Source of the DNA: an uncultured Clostridia bacterium
GTDB taxonomy: Bacteria > Bacillota > Clostridia > Christensenellales > Aristaeellaceae
Direction of reading: 5' to 3'
Assembly: GCA_947565865.1 (NCBI GenBank)
Contig: CANOHT010000008.1
Coordinates: 1-64,000, forward strand
DNA length: 64,000 nucleotides
Both the position numbers and the translations under genes were made by a program. Below are positions 26,341 to 35,768 of this stretch, in pieces (within the stretch, counting starts at the first letter, position 1; every line of letters starts with the position of its first letter). Under the pieces are notes generated by a model. It was not told the origin of the DNA, did not search any database, and was given only the letters and a program-made list of their open reading frames with translations.

Positions 26341-28061
26341 CAGGCATTCTCCTCCGGATCAGGATGAACCGCGGGCAGCGTCAGGGTGATGGTGACGCCC
26401 TGACCTGGGCGGCTTTCGATGGTCATGGCGCCGCGCTGGGCGTCCAGCAGCGCGAGCCTGCGGCGCACGTTGCTCAGACCGACGGAGCTGCCCTCGGGCG
26501 AGGGCTGATTCAGCTCGGCCAGACGCTGCGGTGGGATGCCCGCGCCATTGTCGGATACGGTGACGCGCAGCAAGTCCCCGGACAGGCGGCTGACGATGCG
26601 GATGACGCCGGGGGTATCCTGCTCGGCAAAGCCGTGCTGGATGGCATTCTCCACCAGGGGCTGCAAAAGCAGCTTGGGCAGCCGACAGTCCAGCGTGTCC
26701 TCCGCCAGATCGTATTCAACGCGGAAATCGGCAGCCTTGCGGATTTCCATAATGCGAACATAAGCCTCCAGGGTCTGCCGCTCGGTGATGAGGGTGTACT
26801 GTTCGCTGGGATTGCGCAGGATGCCGCGCATGATCGCCATCAGCCAGGAGGCCATGTCACGGATCGCGTCAAACTTCGCCATGTCGGCCATGAAACGGAT
26901 GGTATTGACGGTATTGAGCAGAAAATGCGGGTTAATCTCATGCTGAAGGGCCTTGAGCTCCTCCCGGTATTTCTCCTGCTCCTGGCGACGGTTTTCCCGG
27001 ATAAGCGCCTCCATGCTGTCGGCTGTGTCGTTGAAAAAGCGCATCACGTCCCTGAGCTCGCGATGGCCGCAGGGCGTCAGACGGTGGGAGAAATCGCCCC
27101 GGCCCCAGCCTCCCAGCCCATCGTGAAGCTGCCCCAGGGGCTTGACGATGGCGCGCAGGAAAAGCCGCGAACAGATTGTGAACAGCGCCAGCATCAGGCA
27201 GATCACCGGCAGAATTACGCCCAGCGCCCGATAGAAGGGCAGGAGCAGCAGCTGATTATCCACCAGGGTCAGGATAGTCAGGGAGGTTCCGGGGAGGGTG
27301 GTTTCCACGAACCAGTCATAGCTTCCCAGCTCCTCTCCGCCGGTTGCGGCGAAGCGCTCCGCCGCGTCAAGGGTTTCTGGGTCGCCAGCAAGGGGACGGC
27401 TGCCGTCCAGCAGAAAGGTGCGGACGGCACTGGCGTCCGTATTGGCGTCCGCGATGTGCTTTTCAACGTCGGTGGTAAAGAACAGCATGGCGACATCCAG
27501 GTCATGGACGGGCGCCAGGGGCTGCTGGGGGCGGAGGGCGGCGGCCAACAGCACCCGGCCATGCCGCCGCACGGGAAAATGCAGGATGTCCTCCGAAAGG
27601 CTGCCGATGCTGACCAGGTTAGGCTTCTCTCTGGCAGCGTTGTACAGCGCGGATTGGCGAACCTGCTGGGCCGGCACGGAAAGTCCGGCGATCAGCTCAT
27701 AGCATTCGCCGTCGTTCATATACAGATGAACGGCCTGCAGGTTGCCGGAGCGCAGCGTATAGCTGCTCAGGAGCGATTGCAGACGGGCGGTGCGTTCGTA
27801 GCGCTGGCCGGACGCGTCGGAGGACGCGAGCCGCAGCGCTTCGCCGTCGTTGCTCACCAGAAAGCCGGACAGGGTCAGGGACGCGCCGCGCACCTCCTCC
27901 CGAAGGGTTTCGGCGATGCGGGCGTGGAGCGTATCGACGCTGGCGTTTGCCTCGGTCATCAGATGATGATGGATTGCCGCGATGCTGACGCCGGCGATGA
28001 CGAGCAGGGGCGCCACGATCAATAGCAGGCTGGTCAGATAAAAAGCGGACTTCAGCCGCAC
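26340..28061 (-). CDS. YesM-type sensor histidine kinase
   Basis: 573 residues from a GTG at 28061 with GGGAGG seven bases upstream. TM1 is about 5-27, an extracellular sensing region about 30-275, TM2 about 280-302, then HAMP (about 303-355). The His_kinase domain has INPHFLLN with phospho-acceptor His379, and the ATPase has LVENAIQHG, DNGAGIPP and GLSNVRRRL. It should sense an external sugar or the loaded binding protein and phosphorylate the overlapping YesN-type regulator. Confidence 0.92.
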   Translation of the reverse strand: MRLKSAFYLTSLLLIVAPLLVIAGVSIAAIHHHLMTEANASVDTLHARIAETLREEVRGASLTLSGFLVSNDGEALRLASSDASGQRYERTARLQSLLSSYTLRSGNLQAVHLYMNDGECYELIAGLSVPAQQVRQSALYNAAREKPNLVSIGSLSEDILHFPVRRHGRVLLAAALRPQQPLAPVHDLDVAMLFFTTDVEKHIADANTDASAVRTFLLDGSRPLAGDPETLDAAERFAATGGEELGSYDWFVETTLPGTSLTILTLVDNQLLLLPFYRALGVILPVICLMLALFTICSRLFLRAIVKPLGQLHDGLGGWGRGDFSHRLTPCGHRELRDVMRFFNDTADSMEALIRENRRQEQEKYREELKALQHEINPHFLLNTVNTIRFMADMAKFDAIRDMASWLMAIMRGILRNPSEQYTLITERQTLEAYVRIMEIRKAADFRVEYDLAEDTLDCRLPKLLLQPLVENAIQHGFAEQDTPGVIRIVSRLSGDLLRVTVSDNGAGIPPQRLAELNQPSPEGSSVGLSNVRRRLALLDAQRGAMTIESRPGQGVTITLTLPAVHPDPEENA

Positions 28062-28336
28062 GGAGCATCCTCCCTTCGTGGTGAAGCCAAGGCGGCCGTA
28101 CCGCATTGACAGAGAATGGTGTTGCTCACCGGCAGAACGGTTTTGCCGTGTTTCCGGCCACGAGGCTGTATAAGGAAGCCGCCCGTTTGACGGCTGCGGG
28201 GCGGAGGGCGGCGGCTGCCTTCGGAACGGTTCGCTCAGACGGGCGGAGGTTCCTTTGGGCAGCGCGCTGCGCAGCCCGATACTTCAAAGCCGGGGCGACT
28301 TCGCGGGAATCCGGAGGACAGCGCCGCTGGCGGCAA
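28062..28336. other. Gene-free stretch between kinase and XRE regulator
   Basis: No gene is visible. A hairpin GGGCTGCGCAGCGCGCTGCCC-like structure (plus-strand 28257-28277) is present. A promoter for the minus-strand kinase must lie here, but I found no good pair of hexamers. Confidence 0.5.
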
Positions 28337-28367
28337 AAGCGGGGCACCCGTCGCAGGTACCCCGCTT
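28337..28367 (-). terminator. Terminator-like hairpin after the XRE/S24 gene
   Basis: AAGCGGGG and CCCCGCTT are perfect arms, starting 8 bases after the stop. On the minus strand it is followed by TTGCCG rather than a long T-run. Confidence 0.6.
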
Positions 28368-28375
28368 CACGCGCG

Positions 28376-29122
28376 TTACAGATTGATCTCCAGGCGCACG
28401 GCTCGGCCCAGGAAGCTGCATTCGTTCAGCTGGACGGTCTGGGCGTCATACTCCCGGTCGTAGGATTGGAGCAGCACGGTGGCGCCGTCCAGCTTTTTCA
28501 CCTTGCGCAGATAGCGGTGGCTGTTGTGCTCGATCAGCATCACCGCGCCGTCCACAGGGCTCTGGGCGGGAACGATCAGCGCCACATCTCCCGCGTGGAT
28601 GCGGAAGCCCCGCATACTGTCGTCCGGGGCCAGGAAGTAGAACACCTTGTCAGGATTCGCGCCCTCAATGCGTCCGGCCTGGATGGGCAGGAGCTTATAA
28701 TCCACGGGCTTCATGACGGCATTCATCACCGGTACGCGCTTGAGTACGCTGCTCAGGGCGTCCAGCCACACGCTGCCCGTCACCCCGGAGGCGTCCTGGC
28801 CGCCTTCCGCGGGGGCGTCCTCATCCGGCCGTACCAGCCGGGGCTTGGCCTTGGCGGTGGTAACAGCCTTGGCTACGGTAGGGGCCGCCGTGGCCAAATC
28901 AACGGTGGCGGCGATGTCGTCCAGGGTGAAGTCGGCCTCCGTCTGCTCCCGCAGGCCGATGGTCTTCAGGATGCGGCGGGCCTGGTCATCCGCGATGATG
29001 CGGGTGCCGGCCTCCACCGCCATGATAAAGCTCTCGCTGACGCCGCACTTCTTGGCCACCTGCTTGGGGGTCATCTTGGCGCGAACGCGCTCCGTGCGGA
29101 TCAAATCGCCCAGTCTGCTCAT
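28376..29122 (-). CDS. XRE regulator with S24/LexA-like C-terminal domain
   Basis: 248 residues. A Cro/C1-type helix-turn-helix covers 5-60 (MTPKQVAKKCGVSESFIMAVEAGTR in two helices). A linker rich in Ala leads to an S24-like domain from about 150. The nucleophile position is kept as DDSM (Ser169), followed by IHAGDVALI, but the block that normally holds the catalytic Lys (TVKRL type) reads YLRKV, so Arg206 may stand where Lys is expected. Self-cleavage may therefore be lost. It overlaps the upstream gene by 4 bases (ATGA). Phage repressor-like, but no phage genes adjoin. Confidence 0.82.
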   Translation of the reverse strand: MSRLGDLIRTERVRAKMTPKQVAKKCGVSESFIMAVEAGTRIIADDQARRILKTIGLREQTEADFTLDDIAATVDLATAAPTVAKAVTTAKAKPRLVRPDEDAPAEGGQDASGVTGSVWLDALSSVLKRVPVMNAVMKPVDYKLLPIQAGRIEGANPDKVFYFLAPDDSMRGFRIHAGDVALIVPAQSPVDGAVMLIEHNSHRYLRKVKKLDGATVLLQSYDREYDAQTVQLNECSFLGRAVRLEINL

Positions 29123-29577
29123 GCTTGTCCCTCCGATGCCGTATTCAGATAAGTCGCGATGGCCTCCGCCTGGCGGAGGGCGCCGCGCGCGCGGTAAACC
29201 CGCTCCCAGGGCGTCAGGTCCATTAGGGGAACCGCCGCGCCCAATACCGTGGCGCTGCCCGCAATATCCTCTGCCGAGAACGGAAGCGAATGGCCCTCCA
29301 CGGACAGTCCAGCCATCAGGGCGATGTCCGCGCCGTCAAAATGATAATCGCAGCGGAAGGCGTCCGCGCTGTCCGGATGCGGCGTGCGCATCCCCAGCTT
29401 GGATAGAATCTGATCCGCACGGGCCGCGTCATTCTCCGCCACCACAATGTCGAATTGATGATAGCTTTCCCCGATGCCGCGCTGATACATCAGCCATTCG
29501 CCGCCCGCGGCCCAGACGATGCCCGCCGCGTTCAGACGCTCCGCCAGACGGCGCAGCGCTTTCTCCTTCAGGGCCAT
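29119..29577 (-). CDS. Nucleotidyltransferase-fold protein, degenerate active site
   Basis: 152 residues. The segment AAGGEWLMYQRG...YHQFDIVVAENDAARADQIL resembles the GG-x-W...D-x-D core of small nucleotidyltransferases. The first Asp of the D-x-D pair is Gln41 (QFD), so catalysis may be lost or the resemblance may be structural only. The ATG at 29577 has GAGG eight bases upstream; an in-frame GTG at 29586 overlaps that site. It is the first gene of a two-gene unit with the XRE/S24 regulator. Confidence 0.55.
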   Translation of the reverse strand: MALKEKALRRLAERLNAAGIVWAAGGEWLMYQRGIGESYHQFDIVVAENDAARADQILSKLGMRTPHPDSADAFRCDYHFDGADIALMAGLSVEGHSLPFSAEDIAGSATVLGAAVPLMDLTPWERVYRARGALRQAEAIATYLNTASEGQA

Positions 29578-29609
29578 ACCGGCCACCTCGTTTCCTTATG
29601 GGATGCTTC

Positions 29610-29615
29610 ATTATA
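29610..29615 (-). promoter_or_regulatory. Extended -10 promoter of the NTase-XRE pair
   Basis: On the minus strand TGGTATAAT, about 30 bases before the start at 29577. No good -35 is seen. Confidence 0.6.
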
Positions 29616-29648
29616 CCATATTTGCGGCTGGCTGGCTACCGGGACAGC

Positions 29649-29677
29649 AAAAAATGCCTGCCCGGCATGGGCAGGCA
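29649..29677 (-). terminator. Intrinsic terminator of the glycan-use operon
   Basis: On the minus strand TGCCTGCCC-ATGCC-GGGCAGGCA followed by TTTTTTG, 13 bases after the GH172 stop. Confidence 0.92.
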
Positions 29678-29690
29678 CAGAATGACCGGA

Positions 29691-30764
29691 TCAGATCAGC
29701 TCCAGATCGTTGGGGGAACCAAGGGGCGGGAGCGTACAGGAGGGCTTGTCCAGGTAGAAATAGGCCACGGAGCTGATGTCGTCCTGCAGGGGAAGGTATC
29801 GGCCGCCGCTGCGCCAGCCCAGAGCCTGGGTGGTCAGACGGATGTCCCGCTGGAAATACACCGGATCGGTGATATGGAAGCGGTACATGCCAAAGCGCAT
29901 CTGCGAACGGTAGAGCCTGTCCGGGCGGATGACCTGGGGCAGGCCCGCATAGGCGGTGGTGTACTCCTCATACTCATGGGTTTTCTGGTTTTCAAAGTCA
30001 TAGGAGCCGCAGAAGTAGTCCTCCAGGCCGGTATAGCAGATGGAGGGGAATTCCCTGTCGTCGTCCACATAGATTTTGACTTCGCCCTCGCCCCACCAGC
30101 CGCAGTTGTGCACGCCCCAGGTCATATAGACGCCGGCGTACAGCCCCCGGCCGTGAATGCCGTCCAGGATGGTGAAGTCCTGCATGTAGGGCAGCGGATT
30201 TTCCCGGCGGAACTGGGCGTGGAAGTACAGAGCGTTTTCCTCCACGGGCTTACGCATGTAGTTGATTTGGTAATAGAGGTTCACCGGCTTGTCGTTGCGG
30301 TTTTCCAGGGTAATGCGGAAGCCCCTGCGGAAGGGCATGGTCCAGTAGCAGTTGAAGGCCGAGCCAGGGTTGACGCAGATGGGCAGGGCGGATACCGGCG
30401 CGTACTCGTTCAAACCCTGGGCAAAGAAATCCCCCAGAGGGCATTCCACCGCGGGCGTGACCTCGCCGTCCCAGTAAATGCGGAGAATCTGGCCGCGCCA
30501 CACGCCCGTGGGGGTCAGCCAGATTTGGCGGATTTCGCCCTCGTCCCGCACATCCGCCAGGGTCAGGGTTTCGCCCGCGCCGATGCCAATGCAGGGGTTA
30601 ACCTTCCAGCCCGTGCCCAGCTCCCGGGCCGCCAGGCGCGCGGTGCCCTGCTCGAGGGGCGTTGCGCCGCCGCGCCCCTTCTCGCCGGTGAGATTCTCCG
30701 GGGATATGGAGACCAACTGGTGTCCTTTGCGAAAGCTGGCAAGCTGCTGCAGCATATCGTTCAT
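29691..30764 (-). CDS. DUF2961 protein, glycoside hydrolase family GH172
   Basis: 357 residues, the usual size of single-domain GH172 (DUF2961) enzymes. Members act on D-arabinofuranosides or fructofuranosides, including difructose dianhydrides and arabinan. Typical blocks are present: LRIYWDGEVTPAVECPLGDFF near residue 95, CYWTMPFRRGFRITLEN, YYQINY, and GEGEVKIYVDDD followed by TGLEDYFCGSY, whose Glu residues are the expected catalytic pair. No signal peptide, so it acts inside the cell on imported sugar. It is the last gene of the operon, 40 bases after the MFS gene. Confidence 0.88.
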   Translation of the reverse strand: MNDMLQQLASFRKGHQLVSISPENLTGEKGRGGATPLEQGTARLAARELGTGWKVNPCIGIGAGETLTLADVRDEGEIRQIWLTPTGVWRGQILRIYWDGEVTPAVECPLGDFFAQGLNEYAPVSALPICVNPGSAFNCYWTMPFRRGFRITLENRNDKPVNLYYQINYMRKPVEENALYFHAQFRRENPLPYMQDFTILDGIHGRGLYAGVYMTWGVHNCGWWGEGEVKIYVDDDREFPSICYTGLEDYFCGSYDFENQKTHEYEEYTTAYAGLPQVIRPDRLYRSQMRFGMYRFHITDPVYFQRDIRLTTQALGWRSGGRYLPLQDDISSVAYFYLDKPSCTLPPLGSPNDLELI

Positions 30765-30804
30765 CCTTTCTGCTGTTCATATTGCTTGGGCGGTCAGGCC
30801 CGGA

Positions 30805-32064
30805 TCATTGGGCCAGCGTCGCCTGCTGCTTCTTTTGCAGCGCGATGGTCATCAGCGAGGCTGGAATTTGCAGCGCCGACAGCAGCACCATCATCAGCGG
30901 TGCGGCCTGGGCGGGGTCGGGCAGGAAGAAGACCGGGAGCAGGCCAAGTACGCGGCCGGAGGCGTAGAAGAACTCCCGCAGGGCATGAACCTCGCCGCCG
31001 TTCTGCGCCAGGACAGGGTCGTGCTGCACAACGCTCATGTAGCCGGTGATGACGGGATTGCCCATGAAGACGCCCACCAGGCAGCCCAGCAGGGAATAGA
31101 CCACATAGCCCGTCGCCGTGCGGTACAGGCATACGATGCACACCGACAGCAGCGCACCGACGGATCCTACCAGCATCCCGCGCCCGCGGTTTTTGGCGGT
31201 GACAAACCGTCCGTAGGCCACGTTGACGGCCATGCTGAGCACTGCCGTCACCGCGGTGAGCATACCCATCACGGCCTCCTTCTGCAGCAATTCAAAGATC
31301 AGCAGGGTGGTGAAGTAACCGCTGCCGCTGGTGCGGATGGAATCCAGCATGGTGACGCCCATGCTTTGCATCAGCGCCTTGTTGCGGAAAAAGCGTTTGG
31401 CGGTGACCCGAAGCTGGCTCTTCCTGACGCCCGTCTGGTTCGGCAGGGGCATCAGCCGATAGGACGCTCCGACGCCGCCCACCAGGATCAGGCTGGAGAG
31501 AATGAACAGCACCTTGTAGCCCGTCAGATCGCCAAAAGCGCTGATGAAAAAGCCTGTCAGCAGGGGCAGCACCAGTGAGACGACGGTGGAAAACAGCCCG
31601 ATGGCGCCATAGGCCGTGTCACGGTTATCGTCCGTGGTATAGCCAAGGATCTGCGGGGTGTAGGCCGTGTAGAAGAAGGCGTTGCCGGAGGAAGAAATGA
31701 CAGAGACAAGGTACACCATCTGGGTGGAGCTCCCGTCGATGAAAGCCAGCACGATATACGAAAGCGTGTGGAGCATCAGCCCGACCCGCAGACACAGATT
31801 CACCGATCCATGCCGAAGCACGCTGACGGCCATCAGCATCACGAAAGGCTGCACGCAGGCCAGGAGCAGGTTGTACTTCATCAGCGCCATGTTGCTGCCC
31901 GTGGCCCGCAGCAAAAAGACGCCGAAATAGGAGCCGGACAGCGAACCAGCCACGGTAAAAAGCCCGAACACCAGCAGGTAGCGCAGGAACGGGACGCCCA
32001 GCTGGTCATACTTGGTCTGAGCGGCAATGGTTCTGCTGATTCTGCGAAGGATGCCTGATGTCAT
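30805..32064 (-). CDS. MFS transporter
   Basis: 419 residues with about twelve hydrophobic segments and a central cytoplasmic loop near residue 210 (NQTGVRKSQLRVTAKRFF). It has no motif I can tie to a substrate. Its place between a beta-helix enzyme and a GH172 enzyme suggests sugar or sugar-acid transport, which would be a second carrier beside the LplABC importer of the same cluster. The ATG at 32064 has GGGG seven bases upstream. Confidence 0.85.
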   Translation of the reverse strand: MTSGILRRISRTIAAQTKYDQLGVPFLRYLLVFGLFTVAGSLSGSYFGVFLLRATGSNMALMKYNLLLACVQPFVMLMAVSVLRHGSVNLCLRVGLMLHTLSYIVLAFIDGSSTQMVYLVSVISSSGNAFFYTAYTPQILGYTTDDNRDTAYGAIGLFSTVVSLVLPLLTGFFISAFGDLTGYKVLFILSSLILVGGVGASYRLMPLPNQTGVRKSQLRVTAKRFFRNKALMQSMGVTMLDSIRTSGSGYFTTLLIFELLQKEAVMGMLTAVTAVLSMAVNVAYGRFVTAKNRGRGMLVGSVGALLSVCIVCLYRTATGYVVYSLLGCLVGVFMGNPVITGYMSVVQHDPVLAQNGGEVHALREFFYASGRVLGLLPVFFLPDPAQAAPLMMVLLSALQIPASLMTIALQKKQQATLAQ

Positions 32065-32089
32065 ATGCAATCACCCCATCATTCGTCCG

Positions 32090-33376
32090 TCAGGCCAGGC
32101 TGACCAGCTGATCGACAGTGCCTTCGCCCTGCAGCAGCGCATCGCTTCCGGCGTCCACATTGGTCATAAGCAGCTTGCGCACACGTCCTTCGTTGTTCAG
32201 GAAGGGGAAGGGCTTGCCCGTGCGGTTCTCCTGGGAGGCATGGCTGATAACCAGCTCATCCACATCGGACTTTTCACCGATGTAGATGGAGTCGATGGCC
32301 GTGTCCGTTTCAAGCCGCCGGAAGTCCTCCAGGTGCAGACGGCCGATGTGCAGCAGCCGCTCGATGAAGATCAGGGGGTACACATAGCTGTCATCCTTGC
32401 AGTAGATGCTGTGACGGGGCGCCTTGGAGGCGAAAATGTTTCGCAGAACAATATCGTCGTACAGGCCCAGGCTGCCTTGCTCCTCCTCCCGCAGGTGGAA
32501 GCGGGTGATGCCGATGGCGTACTGCCAGTAGGTGCCGAACACGTTGGTGATGGTAATCCGGCGAATCCAGGACTTGGTGGACAGCATCCGGACGGCGCTG
32601 TGGCAGTTGTCGCTGTATATGCCGTCCACGGATATATCCTCAATGGGGCCCCACATGCCGTCATCCGCGTTCAGGGCCAGCAGGTCATCAAAGCAGCGGC
32701 CCTGGAGGTTGCGGATCTGGCCGAAGCGGCAGCCGCCGTCCAGATGGATGCCGTCCATGTGGATGGCGTAGGGGTTGCCGTAGTTGAAATCGAAGCGGAT
32801 GTTCTCAATGGTGAAGTATTCCAGGTAGAAAAAGAACGTGGCGAAGAACCGAGGATTTTTGATGGTCAGGTTTCGCATGGTGAAGTATTTGGTGTGGGAG
32901 AAAACCATGGTGCAGATGGAGGTGTTGGCGTCCAGATATTGATGCTCCGGCGGGATGTCCCCCGCGCCGTCCAGGTTGCGGGCGTGATGCCATTCAGGCC
33001 CCAGGGGGCGGAAACGGGGCGCGTAATTGCGGGGATACCGATCGCCGGGCAATACCGGCAGGTCGGCCATGAAGGGCGTCTGGTTCATGTTGTCCATGTT
33101 CCAGATGCCGCCCTCTATGGTGATGTGCTGATCGCCGTGCTCGGGGTCGGCGTTGGCAATCATGCAGTAATCGCAGCGGGGCAGCAGGCGGATTTCGGTG
33201 GTGGCGTCCAGGCGCAGGGTCTGGCCGCTGTGGATTTTCAGCGTTCGGCTGATGGCGTAATGCGCCTTGGGCGGAGCGAGATAAACGCAGGAAACGCCGC
33301 TGTCCAGCAGCGCCTGAATGGCGGGTGCGTCGTCGTGTACGCCGTCGCCATAGAGCATCGGTAAGTCCTCACTCAT
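32090..33376 (-). CDS. Right-handed beta-helix protein (GH28/pectate-lyase-like)
   Basis: 428 residues from the ATG at 33376 (GGAGG nine bases upstream), overlapping the regulator gene by 8 bases. It opens with GDGVHDDAPAIQALLDSG, the usual start of pectate-lyase-superfamily beta-helix proteins, followed by repeated strands (ITIEGGIWNMDNMNQT, FTMRNLTIKNPRFF, FTIENIRFDFNYGNP, AIHMDGIHLDGGC, LLALNADDG). The DGIHLDGG and DDLLALNADD blocks resemble GH28 catalytic strands but the match is loose. No signal peptide. Probably a cytoplasmic glycan-cleaving or isomerising enzyme. Confidence 0.75.
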   Translation of the reverse strand: MSEDLPMLYGDGVHDDAPAIQALLDSGVSCVYLAPPKAHYAISRTLKIHSGQTLRLDATTEIRLLPRCDYCMIANADPEHGDQHITIEGGIWNMDNMNQTPFMADLPVLPGDRYPRNYAPRFRPLGPEWHHARNLDGAGDIPPEHQYLDANTSICTMVFSHTKYFTMRNLTIKNPRFFATFFFYLEYFTIENIRFDFNYGNPYAIHMDGIHLDGGCRFGQIRNLQGRCFDDLLALNADDGMWGPIEDISVDGIYSDNCHSAVRMLSTKSWIRRITITNVFGTYWQYAIGITRFHLREEEQGSLGLYDDIVLRNIFASKAPRHSIYCKDDSYVYPLIFIERLLHIGRLHLEDFRRLETDTAIDSIYIGEKSDVDELVISHASQENRTGKPFPFLNNEGRVRKLLMTNVDAGSDALLQGEGTVDQLVSLA

Positions 33377-34118
33377 GCTGTTGATCCTCCCAATGATCGT
33401 TTTGACCAAGTGTTTTCGCGTATTCCCGGGGCGTCATCTGCGTCATTTCCTTGAACCAGCGGGAGAAGTACCGAATGTCCTGAAAGCCGCACGCTTCCGC
33501 TACGTCGGCGATTTTCGCGTTGGGGTTTTGCAGGAGCGTGTGCGCCTTCTTCAGGTACTGCTTCTTCTTGTACTGGGAGAAGGAAATGCCCATTCTTTCC
33601 TGGAACAGCTCGGAGATGTAGGTGCGGTTGAAGGCGAAGCGCGTGGACAGGTCGTTGAGGGACAGGGACGGCGACAGATGGTCGTTGATGAAGCTGCACA
33701 TCTGGAACACCACGTCCTCCCCGCCCTTCTGCGGCGTACCGCGGCTGCACAGAAGCTGGTAAATCTTGCGTAAAAGCCCTTCCGCCTCAGCGTCATCCAC
33801 GGGCTTGAGCATGTAGTAGTAGGCGCCGTCGTTCAGGGCTTGCCGGGCATAGCTGAAATCGTCATGCCCGGAGAGGATCACCGCCACCATATCCTCCCGC
33901 AGGGCCTTGCACTCCCGCAGCAGCGTCAGGCCGTTTTTTTGCTTGAGCTGGATGTCCGTAATCAGCAGCTCGGGACGGAGACGGTCAAACGCCACACTGG
34001 CCTCCTCCGCGCTGGTGCACGCGCAGGCCAGGTCAAAACCATAGCTGGCGAAGGGGAACGCCGCCTGAATATCCTTCAGCGCCCACAGGTCGTCATCCAC
34101 GATCATTGCGCGATACAT
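33369..34118 (-). CDS. Short YesN-type response regulator (receiver + AraC)
   Basis: 249 residues: a receiver domain (1-120) with VDDD and phospho-acceptor Asp55 (ITDIQLK), and an AraC DNA-binding domain from about 145 (LNDLSTRFAFNRTYISELFQERMG, DVAEACGFQDIRYFSRWFKEMTQMTP in two blocks). It lacks the long middle region seen in the other YesN protein in this window. It lies 43 bases after the binding-protein gene and four genes after its likely partner kinase at 37695-39431. Confidence 0.92.
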   Translation of the reverse strand: MYRAMIVDDDLWALKDIQAAFPFASYGFDLACACTSAEEASVAFDRLRPELLITDIQLKQKNGLTLLRECKALREDMVAVILSGHDDFSYARQALNDGAYYYMLKPVDDAEAEGLLRKIYQLLCSRGTPQKGGEDVVFQMCSFINDHLSPSLSLNDLSTRFAFNRTYISELFQERMGISFSQYKKKQYLKKAHTLLQNPNAKIADVAEACGFQDIRYFSRWFKEMTQMTPREYAKTLGQNDHWEDQQHE

Positions 34119-34161
34119 TTTCCCGCCTCCGTCCCTTGCTTTCAGAAAGTTAATACGTCGG

Positions 34162-35697
34162 TCAGAACGCTTTGTTCAGTTCGTTCAGGAGCGGCTCCCA
34201 GATGGGGCGGTTCTCCTCGATGAACTTATCCACCTCCGTCCGGACATCCAGGGAGGAGTCCAGCACCAGGCGCACCACTTCTTCCCGCCAGTTGATGCTG
34301 TAACGGGCTTTGGCGTCGCTGTTGTAGAAGGCGTAGTCCGTGTCATAGGGCAGGATATCCTGGCTGCAGCGGAACTCAAACATGTCGTCGGACATCTTCC
34401 GCCAGTAGGGGTCCTGGGCTGGGTCGATGTAGGCGGAGGAATCGGCCAGCACGTTTCGCAGCATCAGATAGTACATGGAGGGATACTTTTCACGGATAAT
34501 GGCGTAGGTGCCGTCCAGGATTTCGGGGCACAGCAGGGTATAGTTGCCCTGGTCATCCTTCTCCCAGTCAACGCCGCGAATGCCCAGCTGGCACAGCTCG
34601 AAGCCCTCCAGGGTGGCGAAGTAATCGTACATCGCCAGGATGCGGTCGAAGGTCACGTCATCCAGCTCGGGGCTGAACAGGGAAGCGAAGCAGAAGTTGC
34701 CGCTGGTGCCCGCCGCGTGGTACACACCGTTGTTGTCGGTGATGGTCACGGTGGACAGAAGGCCCTTCATGTCCTCCACGGTGCTGACGCTCTCATCGTC
34801 GGAGCCGGACAGATACCACTCGGCGATGGCCTGGGGATGGCCGGGGCCTCCCCAGTAGTCAAAGGCCGCGGACTTGCCCAGCAGGAACTCGCCTACGTTG
34901 CCCAGATAGAATTCGGGGGAAATGAGGCCTTCCTGATAGAGCTTGCGGAGGTACTCGATGCCTTCTACCGTGCCCTCCTGCGCGTAGCCCAGGACGTACT
35001 CGCCGCTTTCGTTCTTGTAGATGGTATCAAAGCCCTTGTTGAACTGATACATGAAGGGACGGATCAGCTGCCCGGCCATCTGCGTCATGCCGATGCTGCC
35101 GAACGTTTCCTTGCAGTCCCGCAGGTAGTTTTCAAACTCGTTCAGCGTGGCGGACACGCCGAAGTCATAGCCCAGCTCCCGGGCCCAGTCCACACGGTAA
35201 TAGATCAGGGTGTGCATGGCGTACACGAAGTTTTCGGGGCCCACCAGATGAATGATGGTGTGGGGCACGCAGTAGGTCTTGCCGTCTACCTTGATGGCTT
35301 CGGCAATGCCGGTGGCCTGCACCTGGGCCGCCAGATTGGGATACTTCTCCTCCCAGCCGTCGGGCAGCGGCTTAATCAGCTCCTGCTCGGCATAGGTCAG
35401 GTATTCAGTGGAGTTCCAGTCGAAGAACAGGATGTCCGGCATGGTGCCGGCGGTGATCCACATGGTGTTCTTGTCATGCCAGGCGGCGTTGTCCACCGCG
35501 TACAATTCCCAGTCGAAGTTGAACATTTCCTGGAGCTTGTAGTACACCGCGTCATGGGTATAGTCGCCGCCCTCGGTGATCTGGGACATCTGGCTGGCGG
35601 TGAAGGTCACGTGGGTGTCGTACGACCCTTCGGCCAAGGCGCCAAGGGCGCTCAGGGAGAGCGTCACTGCCAACGCCAGGGCTAACCATTTCTTCAT
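34162..35697 (-). CDS. Exported binding protein of LplA-type ABC importer
   Basis: 511 residues, as expected for LplA/YtcQ-type solute-binding proteins. The signal peptide is about 1-22 (MKKWLALALAVTLSLSALG, ALA-EG). Typical blocks are MPDILFFDWN, PHTIIHLVGPE, YYRVDWARELGYDF, FGSIGMTQMAGQL and YPSMYYLMLRN. AAAGGAG lies eight bases before the ATG. It follows the two permease genes by 71 bases. Likely ligands are oligosaccharides such as arabinan- or pectin-derived ones, inferred only from the enzymes in the operon. Confidence 0.9.
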   Translation of the reverse strand: MKKWLALALAVTLSLSALGALAEGSYDTHVTFTASQMSQITEGGDYTHDAVYYKLQEMFNFDWELYAVDNAAWHDKNTMWITAGTMPDILFFDWNSTEYLTYAEQELIKPLPDGWEEKYPNLAAQVQATGIAEAIKVDGKTYCVPHTIIHLVGPENFVYAMHTLIYYRVDWARELGYDFGVSATLNEFENYLRDCKETFGSIGMTQMAGQLIRPFMYQFNKGFDTIYKNESGEYVLGYAQEGTVEGIEYLRKLYQEGLISPEFYLGNVGEFLLGKSAAFDYWGGPGHPQAIAEWYLSGSDDESVSTVEDMKGLLSTVTITDNNGVYHAAGTSGNFCFASLFSPELDDVTFDRILAMYDYFATLEGFELCQLGIRGVDWEKDDQGNYTLLCPEILDGTYAIIREKYPSMYYLMLRNVLADSSAYIDPAQDPYWRKMSDDMFEFRCSQDILPYDTDYAFYNSDAKARYSINWREEVVRLVLDSSLDVRTEVDKFIEENRPIWEPLLNELNKAF

Positions 35698-35768
35698 GTT
35701 TCGATCTCCTTTCTCGGTTCCGTAAGCAAACTGTCGGGATGAACCAATCACAAGCTGGCCAGCTTTGA

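Noticed and set aside
29455..31578. Plus-strand frames opposite GH172 and MFS genes
   Set aside because: Antisense shadows; the minus strand has consistent starts, spacing and family motifs.
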